In this document: positions 33,971 through 43,418 of the stretch, one piece after another
Numbering within the stretch: the stretch's first letter is position 1
How the letters are laid out: every line of letters starts with the position of its first letter
Origin: DASXRA01 sp963737425
GTDB lineage: Bacteria; Actinomycetota; Actinomycetes; Mycobacteriales; Jatrophihabitantaceae
Direction of reading: 5' to 3'
Assembly (NCBI GenBank): GCA_963737425.1
Contig: CAVTSX010000003.1
Location: forward strand, 1-64,000
Length of the DNA: 64,000 bases
Translations under genes and position numbers: made by a program
The notes under the pieces: generated by a model
The model's input: only the letters and a program-made list of their open reading frames with translations
Database searches by the model: none
What the model was told of the DNA's origin: nothing

Positions 33971-35419
33971 TTAGCGGCCGGCGAGCTTCTCGCGCAGTGC
34001 GGCAAGCGCTTCGTCGGATGCGAGGGTGCCGCTGTTCGCACTCTCGTCGGAGACGTACGAGGTGGCCTCGCCCGCCTCGGCGGCTGCCTCGGCGTCGGCC
34101 TTCTGCGCCTCGGCGAGCTGCTTGCGGTGCGCCTCGAACCGCTCGCGAGCGGCGGCGTAGCGCTTCTCCCACTCCTCGCGCTGGGCGTCGTAGCCGGGCA
34201 ACCATTCCTGGGTGTCCGGGTCGAAGCCCTCGGGGTAGATGTAGTTGCCCTTCTCGTCGTACTGGGCTTCCATGCCGTACTGGGCGGGATCCCACTGGTC
34301 CTCGGTCAGCTGACCTTCGTTGGCCTGCTTGAGCGAGAGGGAGATGCGACGACGCTCGAGGTCGATGTCGATGACCTTGACCAGCAGTTCGTCACCGACC
34401 TGCACGACCTGCTCGGGAATCTCGACGTGACGTTCGGCCAGCTCAGAGATGTGCACCAGGCCCTCGATGCCGTCCTGGACGCGGACGAACGCGCCGAACG
34501 GAACGAGCTTGGTGACCCGGCCCGGGACGACCTGGCCGATCTGGTGGGTGCGGGCGAACTGACGCCACGGGTCTTCCTGCGTTGCCTTCAGCGACAGCGA
34601 CACACGCTCGCGGTCGAGGTCGATGTCGAGAACCTCGACGGTGACCTCCTGGCCGACCTCGACGACCTCGCTCGGGTGGTCGATGTGCTTCCAGGACAGT
34701 TCGGAGACGTGCACCAGGCCGTCGACGCCGCCGAGATCGACGAACGCGCCGAAGTTGACGATGGACGACACGACACCGCTGCGAACCTGACCCTTGGCCA
34801 GCTTGTTGAGGAACTCGCTGCGCACCTCGGACTGGGTCTGCTCGAGCCACGCACGGCGCGACAACACGACGTTGTTGCGGTTCTTGTCGAGCTCGATGAT
34901 CTTCGCCTCGAGCGTGCGCCCGACGTAGGGCTGCAGGTCGCGCACGCGCCGCATCTCGACGAGCGACGCGGGAAGGAAGCCGCGCAGGCCGATGTCGAGG
35001 ATCAGGCCGCCCTTGACCACCTCGATGACGGTGCCCTCGACAACCTCGTCGTTCTCCTTCTTCTGCTCGATCGTGCCCCAGGCGCGCTCGTACTGGGCGC
35101 GCTTCTTGGACAGGATGAGCCGGCCCTCCTTGTCCTCCTTCTGGAGGACCAGGGCCTCGATCTCGTCACCGACAGAGACGACCTCATTGGGGTCGACGTC
35201 GTGTTTGATGGACAGCTCGCGCGAGGGTATGACGCCCTCGGTCTTGTAGCCGATGTCGAGCAGGACCTCGTCCCTGTCGACCTTGACGATGGTGCCCTCG
35301 ACGATGTCGCCATCGTTGAAGTATTTGATCGTCTTGTCGATGGCGGCGAGGAAGTCGTCGGGCGAGCCGATGTCGTTCACTGCAACTTGCGGCGTGGTCG
35401 GTGCGATGGTCGAGGTCAT
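33971..35419 (-). CDS. rpsA: 30S ribosomal protein S1
   Basis: 482 residues, the actinobacterial length. Four S1 RNA-binding domains are visible (starting near residues 36, 122, 207, 294) with signature strands GTIVKVDRDEVLLDIGYKTE, GGLILDIGLRGFLPASLVEM, VNFGAFVDLGGVDGLVHVSE, VPFGAFVRVQDGIEGLVHIS. The acidic/Ala-rich C-terminal tail is usual in this phylum. S1 helps mRNA binding to the 30S subunit. Followed by a tandem terminator block and coaE. Confidence 0.97.
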   Translation of the reverse strand: MTSTIAPTTPQVAVNDIGSPDDFLAAIDKTIKYFNDGDIVEGTIVKVDRDEVLLDIGYKTEGVIPSRELSIKHDVDPNEVVSVGDEIEALVLQKEDKEGRLILSKKRAQYERAWGTIEQKKENDEVVEGTVIEVVKGGLILDIGLRGFLPASLVEMRRVRDLQPYVGRTLEAKIIELDKNRNNVVLSRRAWLEQTQSEVRSEFLNKLAKGQVRSGVVSSIVNFGAFVDLGGVDGLVHVSELSWKHIDHPSEVVEVGQEVTVEVLDIDLDRERVSLSLKATQEDPWRQFARTHQIGQVVPGRVTKLVPFGAFVRVQDGIEGLVHISELAERHVEIPEQVVQVGDELLVKVIDIDLERRRISLSLKQANEGQLTEDQWDPAQYGMEAQYDEKGNYIYPEGFDPDTQEWLPGYDAQREEWEKRYAAARERFEAHRKQLAEAQKADAEAAAEAGEATSYVSDESANSGTLASDEALAALREKLAGR

Positions 35420-35777
35420 GGAGTGGGTAGGTTCCCGAGGATCGAAGTGGCGCGCGGCGGGGCCCTTTCGCCGGTGAACGCGCCGATCTGCCGCCGGTTT
35501 CTCAACCGGTCAGCTAGCGGAGAACGTGCATGACGAACGCGAGCCTGCTCCCTGTCGAGGCGCGCAAGCCCAGCAACGCACTTCACAGGATACGGACAGA
35601 CACGGCAGCGAGCAACGCGGGTCGGCCGTTTTCGGCGTTCCCACGCCGATCGGGCCGACGATCGCCTGACATTTCCGGTGTGATCGTCTCTGCCGAGGGC
35701 CACATCCGCCGCCGCGGCGACGGCCCGGGCCGCGATACGGTGCGCTGATCCGGGTCGCCGGCCGAGGAGGACGTCTC
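35420..35777. other. Divergent non-coding region, rpsA upstream
   Basis: 358 bp between the rpsA start and the flavoprotein gene. I see no convincing gene in either strand. It should carry the rpsA promoter and leader (minus) and the flavoprotein promoter (plus); no clear -35/-10 could be fixed by eye. Confidence 0.4.
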
Positions 35778-37424
35778 GTGGATGCCGATGTCATCGTGAT
35801 CGGGGCCGGCCTGGCCGGCCTGGCCGCGACCGCCGAACTGGCCGATGCGGGTCGCAAGGTGATCTTGCTGGACCAGGAGCCCGAGGCGTCGCTGGGCGGG
35901 CAGGCGTTCTGGTCCTTCGGCGGGTTGTTCCTCGTCAACTCCGCCGAGCAGCGCCGCCTGCGCATCCACGACTCGCCCGAACTCGCGCTCGCCGACTGGC
36001 TGGGATCGGCCGCCTTCGATCGCGCGGAGGACCACTGGCCGCGGCGATGGGCCGAGGCCTACGTCGACTTCGCCTCGGGCGAGAAGCGCGCCTGGCTGTC
36101 CGGCATGGGCGTGAAGTGGTTCCCCGTCGTGCAGTGGGCCGAGCGCGGCGGCTACCTGACCGGCGCGGCGGGCGCTCATGGCAACTCGGTACCGCGCTTT
36201 CACGTCACGTGGGGCACCGGCCCGGGCCTGGTCGAGCCGTTCGAACGACGGGTGCGCGAGGCCGCGTCCCGGGGGCTCGTCGATATGCGCTTTCGGCATC
36301 GGGTCACCTCGCTCGCCGGGCCGGGCGGCGTCAGCGGCGAGATCCTCGGGCCCAGCCCGGCCCGGCGGGGCGAGGCCAGTTCGCGCACCGTCGTCGACGA
36401 CTTCTCGCTGAGCGCGCAGGCCGTGATCGTGACGTCCGGCGGAATCGGCGGGAACCACGACCTCGTCCGGCGCAACTGGCCGCCGGATTGGGGCACTCCC
36501 CCGGCCCGCATGCTGTCGGGCGTCCCCGATCATGTCGACGGCCTGATGATCGGCGTCGCCGAACAGGCCGGGGCGCACGTGATCAACTCCGATCGCATGT
36601 GGCACTACCCCGAAGGCATCGTCAACTGGTCGCCGATCTGGCCGCGGCACGGCATCCGCATCCTGTCGGGGCCATCGCCGCTCTGGCTGGACGCGAACGG
36701 CCGCCGACTGCCCGCGCCGCTGTTCCCGGGCTTCGACGGGCTCGGCGCACTGCGGCACATCACCTCCGGTGGTCACGACCACTCCTGGTTCCTGCTCGAC
36801 CGCGACACGATCGCCACCGAGTTCGCACTTTCCGGCTCGGAGCAGAACCCGGATCTCACGGGCAAGGACGTGCGCGGCGTACTCGGACGGGCCCGGGGCG
36901 GGCCGACCGGGCCGGTGCAGGCCTTCCTCGACCAGGGCGAGGACTTCATCGTGCGCGACTCGCTGCCCGAACTGGTCACGGCGATGAACGCACTGGTGGG
37001 TGCAGACCTGATCGACGCATCGGCGCTCGCTGACGTGGTGCGCGAACGTGACCTGCAGGTGGCGTCCGGGCTCGGCAAGGATCCGCAGGTCACCGCGACC
37101 GCTGCCGCTCGTCGATACGTCGGCGACCGGTTGACCCGCATCGTGAAGCCGCACCGCTATCTCGACCGCTCCGGCGGCCCGCTGATCGCGGTTCGGCTGC
37201 ATGTGCTGACCCGTAAGACGCTCGGCGGGCTCGAGACGGACCTGTCGGGGCGAGTGCTGCAGCCCGATGGATCGCCGCTGGCCGGCGTCTACGCCGCGGG
37301 CGAGGCGGCCGGGTTCGGCGGTGGCGGCGTTCACGGTTACCGGGCGCTGGAGGGCACGTTCCTCGGTGGCTGCCTGTTCTCCGGACGGGTTGCGGGCCGC
37401 GCTGCTGCCGCGGCGGTGACGTGA
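35778..37424 (+). CDS. FAD-binding dehydrogenase (fumarate reductase/KstD-like flavoprotein)
   Basis: 548 residues from GTG 35778 with a GAGGAGG box 8 nt upstream. N-terminal FAD Rossmann motif VIVIGAGLAGLAATAELADA plus the ADP-ribose acidic strand LLDQE; C-terminal FAD motif GVYAAGEAAGFGGGGVHGYR; central substrate domain contains VKWFPVVQWAERGGYLTG. This is the group that also contains 3-ketosteroid dehydrogenases and flavocytochrome c. Resembles the mycobacterial 'FAD-binding dehydrogenase' (Rv0785 type), whose substrate is unknown. Confidence 0.87.
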   Translation: MDADVIVIGAGLAGLAATAELADAGRKVILLDQEPEASLGGQAFWSFGGLFLVNSAEQRRLRIHDSPELALADWLGSAAFDRAEDHWPRRWAEAYVDFASGEKRAWLSGMGVKWFPVVQWAERGGYLTGAAGAHGNSVPRFHVTWGTGPGLVEPFERRVREAASRGLVDMRFRHRVTSLAGPGGVSGEILGPSPARRGEASSRTVVDDFSLSAQAVIVTSGGIGGNHDLVRRNWPPDWGTPPARMLSGVPDHVDGLMIGVAEQAGAHVINSDRMWHYPEGIVNWSPIWPRHGIRILSGPSPLWLDANGRRLPAPLFPGFDGLGALRHITSGGHDHSWFLLDRDTIATEFALSGSEQNPDLTGKDVRGVLGRARGGPTGPVQAFLDQGEDFIVRDSLPELVTAMNALVGADLIDASALADVVRERDLQVASGLGKDPQVTATAAARRYVGDRLTRIVKPHRYLDRSGGPLIAVRLHVLTRKTLGGLETDLSGRVLQPDGSPLAGVYAAGEAAGFGGGGVHGYRALEGTFLGGCLFSGRVAGRAAAAAVT

Positions 37425-37452
37425 CGCCGGCGCTGCACTCGTGAGGGCCCGT

Positions 37453-37950
37453 TCAGCTCAGTTCGGCAAGCACCGACGCGACACGCACGGCCGACACGCC
37501 CCACGGGTGCTCGACGCCCACCCGCGAATCGAGGTCCCACAGAACACACGCCTCGTCGGGCCGGGCGACGATCGACCAGGCGACCACGGTGCGGCCGTTC
37601 TGCTCTTCGACACCGCCCGATGCAGCGGCCACCGCCGGTGGCGTCCCACCCTCCGGATGGTGATGGAGGAACGTTCCGTACGCGGCGGTACAGAATTCGG
37701 CGTAGCGCGCCGTGCACAGGATGAAGCCGTGCCAGGCCTCGTCGACAGCATGCGAGGGCATGCCGATCACCTGATCGTCACGCAGTGCGGCGCCCGCGCA
37801 CCGCAGCCACTGTCGAAGCCCGGTTTCGATCAAGTCTCGCGGCTGCCACGGGCAGGTCTTCCACACGGCGTCGGGCACCGAGAGCGCGTCGACCGCGCGG
37901 TTGACCCGGGCTATGTCGATCGAATCGTCAGGTCGGCGTCTCAGAAGCAT
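37453..37950 (-). CDS. GRDP-like hypothetical protein
   Basis: 165 residues. The conserved core DEAWHGFILCTARYAEFC followed by YGTFLHHHPEG resembles the W-H...RY...C...LHH motif of the glycine-rich-domain-protein-like (GRDP/DUF1399) family of eukaryotes and bacteria. The function of the family is unknown. Only 34 bp separate its start from a divergent gene for a Gly/Cys-rich membrane peptide; pairing with a Gly-rich protein recalls the plant GRDP arrangement. Confidence 0.6.
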   Translation of the reverse strand: MLLRRRPDDSIDIARVNRAVDALSVPDAVWKTCPWQPRDLIETGLRQWLRCAGAALRDDQVIGMPSHAVDEAWHGFILCTARYAEFCTAAYGTFLHHHPEGGTPPAVAAASGGVEEQNGRTVVAWSIVARPDEACVLWDLDSRVGVEHPWGVSAVRVASVLAELS

Positions 37951-37984
37951 CGTTTGTGACTGTACGACCCGTTATCGTTTCCCA

Positions 37985-38254
37985 ATGCTCGGCCTACTCT
38001 TTTCCTTCTTCGGCATCTTCTTCATCTTCTGGGTAGCGCTTGTCATCTTCATCGTCCGGAGCGCGACACGTCGCGGGCGCGGACGCGGGCGAATGCAGCA
38101 AGGGATGTGGGACGCCGGGTCGGCCGGCACCTGGGTCGACGGCTCGAGCGGTTCGCACCACGGCGGATCGCATCACGGGTGTGGTGGCAGTGGCTGTGGC
38201 GGCGGAGGTGGCTGTGGCGGCGGAGGCGGTTGTGGCGGCGGCGGCAGCAGCTGA
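37985..38254 (+). CDS. Small membrane protein with Gly/Cys-rich tail
   Basis: 89 residues from ATG 37985. One N-terminal membrane helix (LLFSFFGIFFIFWVALVIFI), a basic patch RSATRRGRGRGR, then a tail with HH pairs and repeated CGGGG units (five Cys). The tail could bind metal or be a disordered surface domain. Little room for a 5' leader. Only 3 nt before the methyltransferase ATG, so they are co-transcribed. No named family. Confidence 0.65.
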   Translation: MLGLLFSFFGIFFIFWVALVIFIVRSATRRGRGRGRMQQGMWDAGSAGTWVDGSSGSHHGGSHHGCGGSGCGGGGGCGGGGGCGGGGSS

Positions 38255-38257
38255 CCG

Positions 38258-39076
38258 ATGACCGAGCATCAGGCGAAGCTCGACGCGATCGGGGTGGCTC
38301 GGCGCACCGCGGACGCTGCATCGACGGTGCGCGCCAACCGGCGCTGGTGGGACGCCGACGCCGACGACTACCACGCTGCGCACGGTGACTTCCTCGGCGA
38401 CGCCGACTTCGTCTGGTGCCCTGAGCATCTACGTGAGGCCGACGCCGGGCTGCTCGGCCGAGTCGAGGGCCTGCGGGTACTGGAGGTCGGTTGCGGCGCT
38501 GCGATGTGCTCGCGATGGCTCGTCTCGCAGGGCGCTCACCCCGTCGCGTTCGACCTGTCTGCGGGGATGCTGCGGCATGCGCGTGCGCTCGGCACGTCGA
38601 CCGGACTGCGCGTGCCGCTCGTTCAGGCCGACGCGCAGCACCTGCCGTTTTCGACGGCGAGCTTCGAGATCGCGTTCACGGCGTTCGGCGCGGTTCCCTT
38701 CGTGGCGGACTCGGCGCTGCTGATGCGCGAGGTTGCCCGTGTGCTCCGGCCGGGCGGGCGATGGGTGTTCGCGGCGTCGCACCCGTTGCGCTGGATCTTC
38801 CCCGACGACCCTGGCCCGAACGGTCTGACGGCGACGATGTCGTACTTCGACCGGACGCCTTACGTCGAATTCGACGCCGACGGCGAAGCGACGTACGTCG
38901 AACACCACCGCACGATCGGCGACCGCGTACGCGAGCTCGTCGGCGCGGGGTTTCGGCTCATCGACATCGTCGAGCCGGATTGGCCGGACGACCTCACCGA
39001 CGAGTGGGGCCAATGGTCGCCGCTGCGCGGCGCCATACTGCCCGGTACTGCGATTTACGTCTGCGAACTCGCCTAG
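38258..39076 (+). CDS. Class I SAM-dependent methyltransferase
   Basis: 272 residues. SAM motif I VLEVGCGAAMCSRWL, motif II-like VAFDLSAGMLRHA, acidic LVQADAQHLPFSTASFEIAF and motif post-I VLRPGGRWVFAASHP of the Methyltransf_11/25 group. Substrate cannot be read; the downstream-facing DUF3068 gene shares a 4-bp stop overlap (CTAG) on the opposite strand. Co-transcribed with the Gly/Cys-rich membrane peptide. Confidence 0.9.
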   Translation: MTEHQAKLDAIGVARRTADAASTVRANRRWWDADADDYHAAHGDFLGDADFVWCPEHLREADAGLLGRVEGLRVLEVGCGAAMCSRWLVSQGAHPVAFDLSAGMLRHARALGTSTGLRVPLVQADAQHLPFSTASFEIAFTAFGAVPFVADSALLMREVARVLRPGGRWVFAASHPLRWIFPDDPGPNGLTATMSYFDRTPYVEFDADGEATYVEHHRTIGDRVRELVGAGFRLIDIVEPDWPDDLTDEWGQWSPLRGAILPGTAIYVCELA

Positions 39077-40137
39077 CGCTGAATCGGCCCGGTTGCCTCG
39101 TAGTCAGGCGGCCCGCCCGGCGGATGCGGTGGTAGAGGTGTTTCTGCATTGACCGGACCCTGCGGCGGTAGCCCATAGTCGGTCGGACCGCGTTCGGGCT
39201 CGGGCTGTGGCCGTGGCATCTGGCCCTGGGCCGGCGGCTGACGATCTCGACGACTCAGCAGGAATATGCCCCCGGCCAGCGCCACCACACCGATGACGAG
39301 GCCGGCCAGCGGCGCCCAGAACGACGCCAACGCGATCTTCTTACGGCCGTCCTTTGCCTGCTTGGCCTGGTCATTGATCGTTGCGGCATCGAAGGTCACG
39401 TTCAGGTCGACGGCGGTCTTGCCGTCGAGGGCACCGCCGCGGAAGGCGCGCACCTGGTGTTCGATGCCCTTGACGATCGTCCCGGTAACCGGATCGACGA
39501 AGACGGTGATCGTGTCGTCGTAATAGCCGGGCACGCCCTTGAAGACATCCTCGTTCGTCCGTGGAGTGACGCAGACGAACTTGTAGAGGGTCATGCCTTT
39601 GAGCTTTTGGGTGCCTTCGTATGTCGCCGGGAACGCGTCGCCGACATCGGGATTGAATAGCTGGTACGTCTTCTTCTTCACGTGGAAAGGCCACTTGTAG
39701 GTCAGGCCGGTGTGCTTGATCGAGGTATCGCCATTTACATTGCCGCCGTATTTCGGGTTGTTGACAGACTCGCCCGTCTTGCGATTGGCCGCGACCCGGT
39801 CGGTGGTGAAGGTCAGCAGTCTCGGGTCGGCGCCGGAAACACATGGCGGCGGGTTGTTCACCTGGATCACGATGCACAGGCGCTCCTGCACCACGACATT
39901 CGTGCTGTCGGAGGCCTGCGAGTCGACTTTGACTGTGCGGTCCGCGCGCAGCGTCTTCGCCTCGAGCTGGCTGGTACTGGCGTTGAATACCTGAGCGGGA
40001 CCGGTCGCGATTGTGGTGATGTCGAGGTCGAGCGGAGTCTTCTCCCCGTTGGGATATGCCCAGAAACGCACGGCGCCAGCAAAAACCAGCCCGAATACTC
40101 CGATACCTATCAGCAGGACGCCGAAGACACGACGCAT
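39073..40137 (-). CDS. DUF3068/PorA-family protein
   Basis: 354 residues from ATG 40137, which has GGGAGGT 7 nt upstream; 9 further upstream codons are not needed. N-terminal membrane helix (VFGVLLIGIGVFGLVFAGAV), a large extracytoplasmic domain with GLTYKWPFHVKKKTYQLFNP and VFVDPVTGTIVKGIEHQV, a second helix (ASFWAPLAGLVIGVVALAGG) and a Pro-rich tail. The DUF3068 (porin PorA-like) family occurs mainly in Mycobacteriales and relatives; function is unclear. Confidence 0.85.
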   Translation of the reverse strand: MRRVFGVLLIGIGVFGLVFAGAVRFWAYPNGEKTPLDLDITTIATGPAQVFNASTSQLEAKTLRADRTVKVDSQASDSTNVVVQERLCIVIQVNNPPPCVSGADPRLLTFTTDRVAANRKTGESVNNPKYGGNVNGDTSIKHTGLTYKWPFHVKKKTYQLFNPDVGDAFPATYEGTQKLKGMTLYKFVCVTPRTNEDVFKGVPGYYDDTITVFVDPVTGTIVKGIEHQVRAFRGGALDGKTAVDLNVTFDAATINDQAKQAKDGRKKIALASFWAPLAGLVIGVVALAGGIFLLSRRDRQPPAQGQMPRPQPEPERGPTDYGLPPQGPVNAETPLPPHPPGGPPDYEATGPIQR

Positions 40138-40272
40138 CTCGCGACCTCCCTCGCCCGACGACATCGTCGGTATGTGGCCGGACGCTACCAGTGAGGTCGA
40201 CCACTCCGTAAGCTCACGCGCCGAGGCAACGTTCCGGACGACGCGGCTCAGAACGGCAGAAGCGAGGTAGCG

Positions 40273-42136
40273 GTGAGCGCAGTGACTGCCCCGCCCGCGA
40301 CCTCCACTCCGACTTCGCAGATTCTCCGCAGATTCCGCTCGGCGGACAGATACGACACCACAGTCTGGCTAATTGTCCTTGCGCAGGCGATTTGGCTCGG
40401 CACGCTTGCTGCGCAAGGCTGGTACTACCAGGCGGACTTCTCAAACCTCGCGCAGGCCGGCGGCCGCGGACTGTCGTGGTCATATCTCACGCGATCCGCT
40501 CGGCGGTCATCTGGGCATTCCGGTGACGAGCCGTGTACTGGCTGCTCAACCGCGTCGCGCCTCTGAACTACCCGGTGACGATCGGACTTCAGACTCGTCG
40601 CACAGGCTGCTTCGACCGTCTTCCTCGCAAAGCTGTTGACCTTGCTGGTTGGTCGTCGCCGCGGTGTCCTCGTCGTGTTGGCCCTGTACGCCGATGAGCC
40701 CGTTGCTCGTACAAGGAACGCTATGGCTGAGCGCATCGATCGGCCTGCTGGCCTCACAATTACTTCTGCTGATGGCGCTGCATGGCCAGGTTCGATATGT
40801 CCTGACCCGCGACCTGCGGTGGGCTACCGCGACCGCAGGAGGGATACTCGGTGCGACATTGTTCGGCGAACAGGCCGCCGTTACGGCGCTTGTGCTACCG
40901 ATACTGACGATCGGCTTCCTGCAGACCGGACAGTTACGCAAGCGCATCCGAGCAACGCTCGCGCTGTGGCCCGGGTGGGCAATGATCGCAGTGCCTCTGA
41001 TCGCCTTCCTTTACTACGTATTCGTCTTCGGCGATTACGGCGATGCAGCCCAAGGTTTGAGGGTTTGGGACGCGATCAAGTTGGTGACGGTCGAATGGAC
41101 GGCGTCCATCGCGCCGGCCCTGGTCGGCGGCCCGTGGATCTGGGTCGGTAAAGGCGACAACTACCTGGCGCTGGCTGATCCAGTGATGCCACTTCGCATC
41201 GCGTGCGTCATCGCCCTTGCTGTCATCGTCGCCATCGGCATACGGCGCACCGGGCTGAATGCACTCCTCGCATGGAGCATGCCGCTTCTCACGTCTGGCG
41301 TCGGCATTCTCATCGTCGGCAGCGGCCGGTATCAGGTACTCGGACTCCTGATTGCAAAGACATTCGAGCACGCGTACTTCACCGCGCTGCCGGCGGCACT
41401 TGCCGTGACGATCTCGCTCTGGCGAGTCGACCCGAGCCAGATTCGTGAGCGTATATCCAGCCGTACTCGTCGCAGCCGAGAGTCACCGGCACGGCATGAA
41501 GAGACCGACCGTCGCGAGGACGTGCCGCACCGTGCGGCGCGGGTCGTAGCCGCGATCGCTGTCGCCGTCGTCGCGCTCGGCTCGATCACATCGGGCATCA
41601 CATACACGATGCGGTGGTCGCAGAGTCCGGCCCGTTCGTACCTGCATAGCCTGCTGTTCGATCTCAAGAAGGCCGGAGGCGCCGCAGCGCTTTATGACAC
41701 GGCAGTGAACCCAGCGGTAATTCCTGGCATCGTGCCCGCCCACAACGTCTCCGACTTGCTCCACTTGGCCGGAGCGCGCCCGGCCACCGATGTAGTCAGA
41801 GGGCCGCGGCCCATGGTTGTCGGCCTTGACGGCCATTTCCGGCGCGCCGGCTTCTTCGTCATCGCCCGTGCGAGCGGCCAAGCTGGGCCCGGAATGCATC
41901 CAGTTGGTGCAGGGAGTCGGAACCTGGCGTCTCACACTCGACAAATACCCGAGTGGGGGACAGTACTACCTGCGACTCAGTTTCTTCCAGCAGCGCCTGT
42001 CAACACTCGAATTCACCGTGGTCGATGCCGCCAACAGGGTTATCAGCCCGATAGCCGGCAAGCGAACGGCCACCGCGACCCAGGTCGGTGCAATCGCGCT
42101 TCGCTTTCGCTCGAGCGCTGCTCCGCAGGGCGATAA
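40273..42136 (+). pseudogene. Polytopic membrane protein of the glycan cluster, frameshifted
   Basis: A membrane protein can be read only by switching frames. Segments: MSAVTAPP..., AQAIWLGTLAAQGWYYQADF and SNLAQAGG (from 40273); DPLGGHLGIP (about 40495); VYWLLNRVAPLNYPVTIG (about 40530); LVAQAASTVFLAKLLTLLVG (about 40595); SPLLVQGTLWLSASIGLLAS (from about 40693) through about eight helices to 41870; then another switch to AAKLGPECIQLVQGVGTWRL and GGQYYLRLSF. Two or three shifts in the first 450 bp and one near 41870 point to decay, or to sequencing error. Product probably a GT-C-like or transport protein. Confidence 0.65.
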
Positions 42137-42215
42137 TCGTTCGCAGCCAGAGCGCGGCCACGAATATCTGTCTGGTCAAGGCCGAACTCGGTTTTGCCTA
42201 CTCCCGTGTACCCCA

Positions 42216-43418
42216 ATGACGAACCCCAACGGACGCGACGGCGGCGGCGAGCGTCACCACTACGGCGCGCTCGACGGAATGCGGGCGCTGGCGGCGTTCG
42301 GAGTTATCGCGACCCACGCCGGATTCGAGACAGGCCGATCGATCGACCACCGTCCGCTTGCGCCGTTCCTGGCCCGTATGGACTTCGGCGTTACGGTCTT
42401 CTTCCTGCTCTCGGGCTTCCTGCTGTATCGCCCGTTTGCGCGTAACGCACTCGGGCTGGCTTCTGCGCCCCACATCGTGGATTTCTGGTGGCGTCGCGCC
42501 CTTCGCATATTGCCCGCATACTGGCTCGCGATCGTCGTGACGCTCGGATTCCTCAGCGCCCGGCCCGCGTCGGTCGGCGACTGGCTCAGCTATCTCCTGA
42601 TGGTCCACACCTACGACCATCACAATGTCGATCCCTCGCTCACCCAGATGTGGACGCTGGCCGTGGAGGTCAGCTTTTACGCGATCTTGCCGGCAGTTGC
42701 GTATCTTCCGCGACTGCTGGCCCGAGCGGGTATCACGCCGTTGGCCAGCCAGTTCTGGCTGCTCGGCGGCATGTCGATGGCCGCGCTGGTCTGGCAACTC
42801 GTCGCCAGACACGTCACCGCGATCGGACTTGAAGGGCTGCTGTGGCTACCGGCATACCTCGATTGGTTCGCAGCGGGCATGCTGCTCGCGGTGTTGTCCC
42901 TCGCACCTGCCACCCGGCTGATGCTCGCGAATATCCGCGCGTGGGCAAGCGAGCCGCTGACCTGCTGGATCGTCGCCGGGTTGCTCTTCTGGATTGCGAC
43001 GCTTCCGGTGGGTGGACCGCTCGGACTACAACCGGAAACGGCCTGGGAGTGGTCAGCTAAGCACTATCTGTACGCCGGATCTGCGTTCTTCTTACTACTG
43101 CCGTTGACCCTTGGCACCGGTGGGCGGATCGGTAGCGCACTCGCGACCAGGCCGATGCGACTGCTCGGCCAACTCTCGTACGGGATATACCTGTGGCATC
43201 TCCCATTGATGATCGCAATCGCCCGGGCGTTGCACTTGAAGATATTCCAGGGATCTTTTGCCGTGCTCTATCTGCTGACCGCGGGGTCCGCTGTGATGGT
43301 CGCCGCTGCGTCCTGGTTCGGAATGGAGAGACCGCTGCTGCGCAAGTTCTCGCGTCCTTGGCGCGGACGTATGCGCGCGGCCAGCAAGATGGCCACTGAA
43401 GCGGCGCAGAGCAACTGA
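42216..43418 (+). CDS. Acyltransferase 3-family membrane O-acyltransferase
   Basis: 400 residues from ATG 42216. Acyltransferase_3 hallmarks: YGALDGMRALAAFGVIATHA (the R-H pair around residues 21-33), FFLLSGFLLYRPFARN, WWRRALRILPAYWLAI, MWTLAVEVSFYAILP, and ten hydrophobic segments. It probably O-acylates a cell-envelope glycan in the membrane. Its last 151 bp overlap tail-to-tail with the AftD-like gene. Confidence 0.88.
   Translation: MTNPNGRDGGGERHHYGALDGMRALAAFGVIATHAGFETGRSIDHRPLAPFLARMDFGVTVFFLLSGFLLYRPFARNALGLASAPHIVDFWWRRALRILPAYWLAIVVTLGFLSARPASVGDWLSYLLMVHTYDHHNVDPSLTQMWTLAVEVSFYAILPAVAYLPRLLARAGITPLASQFWLLGGMSMAALVWQLVARHVTAIGLEGLLWLPAYLDWFAAGMLLAVLSLAPATRLMLANIRAWASEPLTCWIVAGLLFWIATLPVGGPLGLQPETAWEWSAKHYLYAGSAFFLLLPLTLGTGGRIGSALATRPMRLLGQLSYGIYLWHLPLMIAIARALHLKIFQGSFAVLYLLTAGSAVMVAAASWFGMERPLLRKFSRPWRGRMRAASKMATEAAQSN

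Noticed and set aside
35583..37334. Long minus-strand frame opposite the flavoprotein
   Set aside because: No ribosome site or family motif, while the plus-strand frame has full FAD motifs.
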